Origin: Deltaproteobacteria bacterium
GTDB taxonomy: Bacteria > Desulfobacterota_B > Binatia > UBA9968
Direction: 5' to 3'
Length of the DNA stretch: 20,706 bases
Assembly: GCA_005879255.1 (NCBI GenBank)
Contig: VBKY01000273.1
Span: 6,754-27,459, forward strand
The first letter of the stretch is position 1; each line of letters starts with the position of its first letter. A program made the translations under genes and the position numbers. This document shows, piece by piece, positions 14,674-20,706 of this stretch. The notes below the pieces were generated by a model. It made no database searches, was not told the origin of the DNA, and saw only the letters and a program-made list of their open reading frames with translations.

Positions 14674-14820
14674 CTACGCAAATTCTCGACTAACGCGCGG
14701 CCAGCCGTCGAGTGAAGAAAACAGCGGATAGGCCGGCGCGCCGCGAAAGTTACCCTCGAACCATTCCTCGATCTCTTCATAATTCTCGTCAATATGTCCT
14801 TCGGCATCGATGACTTCCGA
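14674..14820 (-). pseudogene. N-terminal remnant of an amidohydrolase-2 gene
   Basis: On the minus strand, about 48 codons read SEVIDAEGHIDENYEEIEE, WFEGNFRGAPAYPLF and SSLDGWPRVSREF, then TAG. VIDAxGHxxEN is the metal-binding start of amidohydrolase-2 proteins (compare VVDGDGHVMENW in the intact gene at 15004), and the LFxSLDGW segment is familiar from the same family. No ATG, GTG or TTG precedes the motif in frame, and the remaining ~300 residues of a barrel are absent, so this is a gene fragment. It faces the opposite way from the neighbouring amidohydrolases, so it is not a simple tandem copy. Confidence 0.65.
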
Positions 14821-15003
14821 TGCTTCTTTCTTGCTATGGCGATGGGTATTCAGGCGGGAGGTTAGGCCGTGCTAGTATTGCAGTTAAGAGCATGGCGCTC
14901 TCGGTGCCGCCGTTGATGTGCGTTTCGAGCGTGCATCATTATTGATGAAGCAGGGGTTTCGCGGTACAGAGAGATCAGTAGCGAAGACGAGAGGAGGCTG
15001 ATT

Positions 15004-16089
15004 ATGGTCCGGGACCGAATGCCAGTTGTCGACGGTGATGGCCATGTGATGGAGAATTGGGACGAACTGTTGCAATACATGCCGGAGCCTTACATCAAAA
15101 GTGGTCGATTCAAAGGGCGGATCTTCCCGCCGCTGGATCATTTGCACTCGGCGAGTTTATTTCAATTGGTGCCCGGCGCATTCCGGCAGGTAGGGTCCAA
15201 CGGTTGGTTGGAGTTCATGGAAGACGTCGGCATCGAGCGCGCCGTTCTCTACACCACGGGCGGACTGGCATTTGGTAAAGTCATCACCTTGGAATTCGCC
15301 GTGGACGTTGCGCGCGCGTGGAATAATTGGTTCGCCGATACTTATTTAAAAAAGAGCCCGCGCTTCCAAGGACTGGCGCTGATACCGCTCCAGGAGCCGC
15401 AAGAAGCAGTGAAAGAGTTGCGCCGGGCCGTCACTGAATTGGGTTTTTGCGGCGCGATGCTACCCTCGACGGGATTCAAAGGCCATCTCGGCAGTAAAGA
15501 ATATTGGCCGGTGTACGCTGAAGCGAATCGTCTAGCTTGCTGTATGGGTGTTCACGGCGGCGCTCATGAAGGCTTGGGCATGGATTATCTTACGCCGTAT
15601 GCACCGATCAACGGCCTGGGTCATCCGTTCGGTCAAATGGTGGCTTTTGCCGGGATCATATTTAACGGACTGTTCGAAAAATTTCCAAATCTACGAATCG
15701 GTTTCATGGAAGCGGGCGTCTCGTGGCTACAAACCTGTCTCGAGCGTTTCGACCGTGGTTGGGAAACTCATATCCAATACGATCCACAACGAGAATACAT
15801 TCAATTGCAGGGGGGAGAAAATGTCACCGGTTACATCCGCCGGCATATCGAAGCTGGTCGGATCTTCGTCGGCTGCGAAGGGACGGAAAAAGCACTGCAC
15901 CATTTGGTTGCGGCCGTCGGCAATAAGCCGTTTATGTTTTCAAGCGATTTTCCGCATGAAGTGAACAACGAGTATTGCAAGCACGAGATCGAAGAAATCA
16001 TCGAGAACGAGCATCTCACCGACGAAGATAAGCACGCCGTCTTGCACGGAAATGCCGAACGCTTCTATGGGTTGAAGCCCCTAGGTTAG
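15004..16089 (+). CDS. Amidohydrolase-2 family protein
   Basis: The ATG follows GAGAGGAGG. The 361-residue protein is a TIM-barrel metal-dependent hydrolase related to aromatic-acid decarboxylases. VVDGDGHVMENW (8-19) gives Asp10 and His14; HGGAHEG (184-190) supplies barrel His residues; FMEAGVSWL (234-242) carries the Glu where some subfamilies have it in place of His; and FSSDFPHE (312-319) contains the catalytic Asp315. Typical connecting segments are FQGLALIPLQ, LPSTGFKGHLGSKEYWPVYA and LFEKFPNLRIGFME. This long form, with GDGHVxE at the start, is abundant in uncultured soil bacteria and has no settled substrate. It lies downstream of the importer operon but 578 bases away, so it probably has its own promoter. 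Confidence 0.8.
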   Translation: MVRDRMPVVDGDGHVMENWDELLQYMPEPYIKSGRFKGRIFPPLDHLHSASLFQLVPGAFRQVGSNGWLEFMEDVGIERAVLYTTGGLAFGKVITLEFAVDVARAWNNWFADTYLKKSPRFQGLALIPLQEPQEAVKELRRAVTELGFCGAMLPSTGFKGHLGSKEYWPVYAEANRLACCMGVHGGAHEGLGMDYLTPYAPINGLGHPFGQMVAFAGIIFNGLFEKFPNLRIGFMEAGVSWLQTCLERFDRGWETHIQYDPQREYIQLQGGENVTGYIRRHIEAGRIFVGCEGTEKALHHLVAAVGNKPFMFSSDFPHEVNNEYCKHEIEEIIENEHLTDEDKHAVLHGNAERFYGLKPLG

Positions 16090-16235
16090 CTCCGGGCTAC
16101 GTCGCTGAGATTTACAGCTCTTTTTGAATCTCTGCGTTATTGGATAGCAGTAGGAAAGTAAAACCAATCTTAATCCCGCGTGCTGCCGCCATCGCGCCAT
16201 TTGCACATGCAGCCGTGATGACGTTGAGGTGAGAG

Positions 16236-17345
16236 ATGGATCAACCAATCTCTGGCGATATCCTCCGTGCCAAGGAGGCGATCGGCATGATAGATCAAGT
16301 CGATCTATCCGTACCGATCGAGATACCGCCGGTTCCGGCTGAGGCCGAGCCCGACAACGTGGCCGAAGAAGAACACCGTTGGTTGCTGTCGGAAATTGCT
16401 CGACTCAAGAAAGAGCGCAACGCCTACATCCTGGCCCATAACTATTCGCCGCGGGATATTCAGGACGTCGCCGATGCGGTCGGCGATTCGCTCTATCTAG
16501 CGCAGAAGGGCGCGGAATCGGAGGCCGAAATTCTGTTGGAAGCCTCGGTGCTGTTCATGAATCAGATCCTTGCGATCATGAAAAAGCCGCATCAGCGGGT
16601 GCTCGCACCGGATCTTGGTGCGTTGTGCTCGTTGGCTGCGCATGCTGATGCTAAAAAGGTTCGCCAGTGGAAAAGCGAGCACCCGGGGGGAATCGTAATC
16701 AGCTACGTCAATACATATTTGGACGTCAAAGCCGAGAGCGACTATTGCTGCGCATCGGCAAATGCCGCGAAAGTCATCCTTCACGTGCTTGACAATTCCC
16801 ATCCGACGCAACCAATCCTTTTTCTCCCGGACGTCTATTTAGGCTTCTACGCGGCAAAGCTCCTCGAGCAGCAGACTCAATCCGTCGATCGCTTGTGGCT
16901 CATGATGGGCGCGTGCCACGTCCATGACCGAATTCGACCCTATCACGTCGAAAAACAGCGACAGCTGTATCCGGAGGCGGCCGTCGTCGTCCATCCGGAA
17001 TGTGGCTGCACGAGCGCTTGTATGCGTCAGATGTCTCAAGGTGCGGCGCCGGCCAACATGATGCAGTTTCGCTCCACGCAGGGGATGGCCCAGTTCGTCC
17101 GTGAGACTCCACACAAGATTGTGATCATGGCGACTGAGGTCGGCAACATCTATCCACTGTCGAAAGCCGCGCCCGACAAGACCGTGATCCCCGCCAGCCC
17201 GGAAGCCGTTTGCGCCTACATGAAACAAAACACGCTGCGCAAACTTTATCACTCATTGCGCGACCGTGTTTATGAGATCAGCGTTGATCCGGAGCTCGCG
17301 GCCAGGGCGAGGGTTCCGATCGAGCGGATGCTCAGCATCGTTTGA
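16236..17345 (+). CDS. nadA: Quinolinate synthase
   Basis: NadA condenses iminoaspartate with dihydroxyacetone phosphate to quinolinate in de novo NAD synthesis, using a [4Fe-4S] cluster with three Cys ligands. The 369-residue protein shows AHNYSPRDIQDVADAVGDSL (67-86), LGALCSL with Cys131, SYVNT and VKAESDYCCASANA, LFLPDVYLG, MGACHVHD with Cys227, VVHPECGC, ATEVGNIYPL and VCAYMKQNTLRKL with Cys326. The three likely cluster ligands are thus kept. The usual GVHFMAET-like segment reads SVLFMNQI (104-111), a notable change. The first ~50 residues are an acidic extension. The ATG follows GAGGTGAG. No nadB or nadC is nearby. Confidence 0.9.
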   Translation: MDQPISGDILRAKEAIGMIDQVDLSVPIEIPPVPAEAEPDNVAEEEHRWLLSEIARLKKERNAYILAHNYSPRDIQDVADAVGDSLYLAQKGAESEAEILLEASVLFMNQILAIMKKPHQRVLAPDLGALCSLAAHADAKKVRQWKSEHPGGIVISYVNTYLDVKAESDYCCASANAAKVILHVLDNSHPTQPILFLPDVYLGFYAAKLLEQQTQSVDRLWLMMGACHVHDRIRPYHVEKQRQLYPEAAVVVHPECGCTSACMRQMSQGAAPANMMQFRSTQGMAQFVRETPHKIVIMATEVGNIYPLSKAAPDKTVIPASPEAVCAYMKQNTLRKLYHSLRDRVYEISVDPELAARARVPIERMLSIV

Positions 17346-17414
17346 TCCGGTAGCATCAGACGATGTTGTTTCCACGCACCACTGGCACATGCCATCTCAA
17401 GTTTTCAAGCTAAA

Positions 17415-17673
17415 ATGCCGGAAATATCGGCAACTTTTGCCATCGGACCGAAGTCGGCGCACCAAATTGCGCAACACAGGCAGCAGTCCACTGCGTTATC
17501 TTTGCTTCTCGACGCTTCACACCGCTGAGATTGTTGCTTATCCGGATTCGAAAAAAGTAGGGGCAATGACTGCTCCCAGCATGGAAGCGGCACTTAGAGG
17601 CGGTGATTGGGTTCGATTCCTCGCCTTTGAGGGAGGCTCGGTTGGCTATTATGATGGCGAGGACGTTAGCTGA
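17415..17673 (+). pseudogene. Frameshifted C-terminal remnant of a cupin gene
   Basis: Two adjoining frames together spell the second half of a cupin. In one frame (from 17415) the residues are MPEISATFAIGPKSAHQI, resembling the cupin PxGPxxAHQ strand. One base out of frame, from about 17470, comes RNTGSSPLRYLCFST, then EIVAYPDSKKVGAM, and a final segment ending EGGSVGYYDGEDVS before TGA. NTGxxPLRYLxxST and YPDSxKVG are typical of cupins that follow the metal-binding motif. The N-terminal HxH half is absent, and an extra base lies between HQI and NTG. Nothing suggests it is translated. It sits just after nadA and converges on the coiled-coil gene. Confidence 0.6.
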
Positions 17674-17710
17674 ACGGAAGATGAACGCGCTGAGCTCGAA
17701 ATAGTTTGGC

Positions 17711-18616
17711 TTAACTCGATTCTTCTTGGAAGCGGCCGATCACCTGCCGCCAAATTTTGCTGTCGGTGACCGATGGCGCTTTCTTAGGTTCCAGCTGGGC
17801 CGGTATGCGGCTCTTTTCTTGGAGTTCTGTGTTGAGTTTGTCACACTCGGTGGATAGCCGCTTGATCAATTTGCCGATCTCTGCTTCTTTGCCGGCAGTG
17901 GCCTGAATCAGGGCGTCTTTTTCTTTTATTGTCGTTTGCAGTTCGTGTAGTGTAGTTTCGCTGTCACGCAGGCGCTGTTCAAGCTCGACAATCTTGGCGC
18001 GAAAGTCGAGCTCGATTGTCTTGATCATGTTGTTTTTGGCCTGGATCGTCTTGTCTCGGTTTGCGAGCTGGAGTCTAAGCTCGGCGACTTCTCGATTGAG
18101 CGGTGTGAGCTGTTCGTGAATTCGTGTCTCGGCCTGCTTTGCGATTTCCTCAGCTTCGTCGAGGCGAGAAATGAGACCGACATTTTTGCGCCGCAATATT
18201 CTTAGTTCTTTCTCCTCGTTTCTCTGAATTTCGGCCTGGCGCAACTGAATCTCAAGCGCTGTGATTTGTGCTTTTGACCCCTCCTCAAGACGGACCATAG
18301 CGAGCTGCTGTTCGCGAAATTGCGCGCTCTGCTGCTCCAGTTGATTACGTAAGTTGGTGATCTCAGCGTTTCGATTCTCTTCGATGAGCTGAACTGTCTC
18401 CGTCTGGAGGATCGCCGTGTTGCAGGCTCGATCGGCGAGCGAAGTGAGCTTGTTAATGTAATCGAGAAGTTGGTTTGCCTGGACTTCAATGTCGACTATC
18501 GTATTGGCTTCGGCAAGGGAGAAAGATGGAGTCGCAGGAAGCGCCATTAACTCCGTTCGGTTCTTGTTGGTGTTGTTTAGTGGCGTAGGAACCCGTGCCG
18601 ATCGATCATTTTGCAT
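17711..18616 (-). CDS. Cytoplasmic coiled-coil protein of unknown function
   Basis: The 301-residue protein (ATG at 18616, about 11 bases after GGGGAG) has no signal peptide or membrane segment. After a polar N-terminus of ~45 residues, nearly all of residues ~45-265 is heptad-rich helix loaded with Glu, Gln, Leu, Arg and Lys (for example ITALEIQLRQAEIQRNEEKE and LNREVAELRLQLANRDK), a long parallel coiled coil. The last ~35 residues break the pattern (PAQLEPKKAPSVTDSKIW, then RQVIGRFQEESS). It may be a scaffold or spacer in division, chromosome or signalling machinery, but composition alone cannot tell. A GTG start 10 codons upstream would lie in the putative promoter and lacks a ribosome-binding site. 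It converges on nadA and the cupin remnant. Confidence 0.7.
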   Translation of the reverse strand: MQNDRSARVPTPLNNTNKNRTELMALPATPSFSLAEANTIVDIEVQANQLLDYINKLTSLADRACNTAILQTETVQLIEENRNAEITNLRNQLEQQSAQFREQQLAMVRLEEGSKAQITALEIQLRQAEIQRNEEKELRILRRKNVGLISRLDEAEEIAKQAETRIHEQLTPLNREVAELRLQLANRDKTIQAKNNMIKTIELDFRAKIVELEQRLRDSETTLHELQTTIKEKDALIQATAGKEAEIGKLIKRLSTECDKLNTELQEKSRIPAQLEPKKAPSVTDSKIWRQVIGRFQEESS

Positions 18617-19154
18617 TAAAGCTGAGACTCCCCGTTTATATATCACCGCGCCGAAGCGCGCCGATCGTTATCTGTTGCAGCAATTCGTATTCCATTGGGC
18701 AATGCCCTTCCGTATTTTCCATAAGTGATTGAAAACATTCGACTATATTCTGACGAGATCAGGCGCTGGGACAGCCCTTACCAACAAAGTGGCCAATAGT
18801 GTTCAGTTCGACGCGGGTTATGGAAGTCAATCTTGGTAAGCCTGCATGCGATTTTTCTGTGAGGAGGCGACGAAGCGGTAGCTTGAAGTGCAGAGCGTGC
18901 TGGAGGGATCGCACGATTGGTCGAGCAAACTATCAACAGTGAAACCGTTGAATGCTCCTGGCCGGCCACGACATCGAGAAGAAAATCGACCGCGCGGCCG
19001 ATAAGAATCGCTGACAATAAATTTGACATTATGTGACTTGCATAAATTACTTTTGGGCGGGTACTAGGGCGCCATTGACTGTTGTCGCCCTTTACCCATC
19101 TCCGTAGATCGTGTTAGGTTTCGGCTCGGACAATTAATATTCGAGGAGTCATCA
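18617..19154. other. Long divergent intergenic region without a supported gene
   Basis: These 538 bases separate the divergent coiled-coil and dienelactone hydrolase genes. Minus- and plus-strand frames here are short, lack ribosome-binding sites and resemble no family. The part from 19016 to 19055 is AT-rich. Promoters for both flanking genes are expected; only the minus-strand one could be proposed. Confidence 0.4.
18637..18645 (-). promoter_or_regulatory. Possible extended -10 promoter of the coiled-coil gene
   Basis: On the minus strand TGA is followed directly by TATATA, an extended -10 form, about 20 bases before the chosen ATG at 18616. No good -35 box is present. Confidence 0.3.
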
Positions 19155-19913
19155 ATGCGCATCATTGAAACATCATTCGCGGCTAAAGAGCATGGCACCG
19201 CTGGATTCTTATCCTATCCGGAGCGCCCCGAGCCCGGTCCAGCACTATTCTTGATTCATCCTAAGGGCGGCCTTGGCGAGTACATTAAAACCGAGACGCG
19301 GAAATTCGCTAAACTTGGTTACACGACTTTCGCCATTAACGTGTTCGAACAGCTGGGTTATCCCGAGCCGACCCACATTGTTACAGGCTCGCAAATTCAA
19401 GCCAAGACGGCAGACCCAGAATTTACCCGTGTGCTAACGGATGGCTGGAGGTTCTTGCTCAAGCAGTCGACCGTCAACAAAAATCGTGTGGCAGTTTGCG
19501 GCTATTGCATGGGCGGGCGCATTGCCATTCATTTCGTCGCGGCAACTCCGGAAGTGCGCGCCTTTGTCGGCTATTATCCTACCGTCCGCGCGGAACCGGA
19601 TTCACCTCTCCGACCCGTCCATCCTTCAGTCAGTGCGAGGAAGATTCGCTGCCCTTCAATTAATCTGTACGGCGCCGACGATGTGACCACCGTGGTGCCG
19701 GTGCAGGAACAGATGTGGCAAGCATTTAAAGAGAACGGCCAGCCGCTGGAATGGCATTTCTTCCCGTTCGGGGGGCATGGCTATGTTGACCCAGGAGCGC
19801 CGGGGTATAATGCTCATGCTGCTGATCTTTCGTGGCCTTTGGTTGCGGATTTTTTGGAGCGCCACCTGAAGTGGAGCTCGCCGGAAGTCAAAAACCCGAA
19901 CCTGCCTGCTTAA
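19155..19913 (+). CDS. Dienelactone hydrolase family protein
   Basis: This 252-residue alpha/beta hydrolase belongs to the dienelactone hydrolase family. The triad is visible: nucleophile Cys118 in GYCMGG (116-121), Asp176 in YGADDVTTVVP and His208 in GGHGY. The classical DLH Glu near residue 36 (HE-x-x-G) is not kept; the segment reads IHPKGGL. No signal peptide is present, so it is cytoplasmic. Family members open dienelactones in chlorocatechol degradation or act on other lactones and esters, so a role in breaking down aromatic or lactone intermediates is plausible. The ATG follows GAGGAGT. It stands alone with a terminator directly downstream and forms its own transcription unit. Confidence 0.85.
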   Translation: MRIIETSFAAKEHGTAGFLSYPERPEPGPALFLIHPKGGLGEYIKTETRKFAKLGYTTFAINVFEQLGYPEPTHIVTGSQIQAKTADPEFTRVLTDGWRFLLKQSTVNKNRVAVCGYCMGGRIAIHFVAATPEVRAFVGYYPTVRAEPDSPLRPVHPSVSARKIRCPSINLYGADDVTTVVPVQEQMWQAFKENGQPLEWHFFPFGGHGYVDPGAPGYNAHAADLSWPLVADFLERHLKWSSPEVKNPNLPA

Positions 19914-19936
19914 ACAGATTGACTGTCAAAAAAGAA

Positions 19937-19977
19937 AATCGCCACCTGCGATTGCGGCTGCGGGTGGCGATTGTTTT
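19937..19977 (+). terminator. Intrinsic terminator, probably bidirectional
   Basis: A 13-base-pair stem with one G-U pair (19937-19949 with 19960-19972, core AATCGCCACC/GGTGGCGATT) encloses a 10-base loop and is followed by GTTTT. It lies 24 bases after the dienelactone hydrolase stop. On the minus strand the same stem is followed by a T-rich run (complement of CAAAAAAGAAAA), so it can also end the cupin transcript from the right. Confidence 0.8.
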
Positions 19978-20067
19978 GGCGGACACAAGTTCTATGCCAA
20001 GTTTAAATTCTTAAAGTTTCAATCTGGGCGCGGACACTTGATAAGAAATCCGCCGGTCTTCTTGTGC

Positions 20068-20325
20068 TTACTCTCGCCCTCGCAGTGTGCTTTTGAAGCC
20101 ATCAAGAGTCAGCTTACCGGTCACTATGCGCTCGAAGTCCGAACCGCTTACGTAATGATTCAGGTCAGCCATCTCGAGATCCCAGTGAAATATCTCACCG
20201 ATTGACGGCAAAGCGTTGGGAAGTTGGGTATCCTTGTGCGAAATAGAAATATCCTTGCCGCGGTAAACGCCGCGAACGTCGGCGCGGTTTTTTCGGCACC
20301 AATCGAGCACGTCTGCAAAAGTCAT
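20068..20325 (-). CDS. Small protein of unknown function, coupled to cupin
   Basis: The 85-residue product has no signal peptide, membrane segment or known motif. It is mixed alpha/beta in appearance: MTFADVLDWCRKNRADVRGV (an amphipathic helix, then a strand), YRGKDISISH, then WDLEMADLNHYVSGSDFERI and KLTLDGFKSTL. Its ATG overlaps the cupin stop codon by four bases (ATGA, 20322-20325), so the two genes are translationally coupled and their products probably act in one process. No family was recognised. Confidence 0.65.
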   Translation of the reverse strand: MTFADVLDWCRKNRADVRGVYRGKDISISHKDTQLPNALPSIGEIFHWDLEMADLNHYVSGSDFERIVTGKLTLDGFKSTLRGRE

Positions 20326-20706
20326 GAGCGCTCTACTTTCGCACCGACCGGATTGAGGAGATGCTGTTTCAGGCCGGTGTGGACGCCGTAAATCACTTTG
20401 CCTATCTTCGGTCTGGGATTAGGTTCGGTGCTAACCTGATAGAGAATTAAGCGCTCACTGCCGGTGTTGTTGAGCTGATAAAAGAAGCCGGGGGGGACAT
20501 GCACCGCCTGATGCTGCTTCAAATGATACTCCTCGCCCTCTTTGAGGCCTTTCATCGTGCACTCGCCCTGGACCACAAAAAACGTGTGATCGGAGCCGGG
20601 ATGGCAATGCAACTCATCGTTGACCCCTGGCTCGTAGCAGTTCAGCGCGATGTGGCAGCGATCGGTTTGCGTCGGACGAACGTAGTTACGTCCAGTAGGC
20701 TTTCCC
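20322..20706 (-). CDS. Cupin-domain protein, 5' end outside window
   Basis: The frame is open to the right edge, so the N-terminus is missing; a TTG at 20612 is internal, since codons upstream of it already read as cupin (CHIALNCYEPGVND). HCHPGSDHTFFVVQGE is cupin motif 1 with three His and the Glu, and VHVPPGFFYQLNNTG is motif 2. GSERLILYQVSTEP resembles the strand after motif 2. It is a small single-domain metal-binding cupin. Many such proteins act as isomerases, dioxygenases or sensors of small molecules, and the reaction here is unknown. It differs in subfamily from the cupin remnant at 17415. Confidence 0.8.
   Translation of the reverse strand, partial: GKPTGRNYVRPTQTDRCHIALNCYEPGVNDELHCHPGSDHTFFVVQGECTMKGLKEGEEYHLKQHQAVHVPPGFFYQLNNTGSERLILYQVSTEPNPRPKIGKVIYGVHTGLKQHLLNPVGAKVERS

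Noticed and set aside
18778..19029. 83-codon minus-strand frame and a 20-codon plus-strand frame (MLLAGHDIEKK) in the divergent gap
   Set aside because: No ribosome-binding sites, no family similarity, and they overlap each other in opposite directions.
1..20706. CRISPR array, tRNA, rRNA, insertion sequence or phage genes
   Set aside because: No regular direct repeats with spacers, no tRNA-like cloverleaf or rRNA segments, and no transposase or integrase motifs were seen on either strand by eye; a computational scan would be more sensitive.

Overview
This window looks like chromosome from an uncultured, aerobic, soil- or sediment-type bacterium. Several features are familiar from Deltaproteobacteria-like, Binatota and Tectomicrobia metagenome assemblies: NitT/TauT-type ABC importers, two amidohydrolase-2 enzymes, a dienelactone hydrolase and cupins. 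That placement is inference from gene content, since no rRNA or tRNA gene is present. Start codons are mostly ATG with some GTG and TTG, and Shine-Dalgarno sequences are clear.

Left part (1-4440). Minus-strand genes are an unrecognised partial gene running off the left edge, a sulfotransferase, a P-loop (thymidylate-kinase-like) protein, a debris fragment and a degenerate histidine-phosphatase-like protein. The kinase and the phosphatase-like protein share their first ~54 residues and ribosome-binding site. That shared segment aligns with the N-terminus of the histidine phosphatase fold, so the kinase looks like a chimera formed from a phosphatase duplicate. A plus-strand VOC/glyoxalase gene follows, broken by one in-frame TAA.

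Middle part (4400-9470). Two tandem minus-strand paralogues encode methyltransferases with Sec signal peptides and a C-terminal beta-rich domain. They are followed by an MFS exporter, an orphan NitT/TauT substrate-binding protein whose C-terminal tail is frameshifted, and a small secreted protein.

ABC/amidohydrolase block (9640-16090). An amidohydrolase, a beta-propeller lipoprotein, an ABC ATPase, a periplasmic binding protein and a permease lie head to tail on the plus strand. A second amidohydrolase lies downstream, and an amidohydrolase remnant on the opposite strand sits between. The likely theme is uptake of a small organic anion and hydrolysis or decarboxylation of its product; the substrate cannot be read from sequence.

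Right part (16090-20706). Here are quinolinate synthase (nadA), a frameshifted cupin remnant, a coiled-coil protein, a dienelactone hydrolase with a terminator, and a cupin gene (partial at the right edge) overlapping a small unknown gene.

No CRISPR array, tRNA, rRNA, transposase or integrase was recognised. The most striking overall property is the number of broken or chimeric genes: five independent decay events plus one fusion in about 20 kb.
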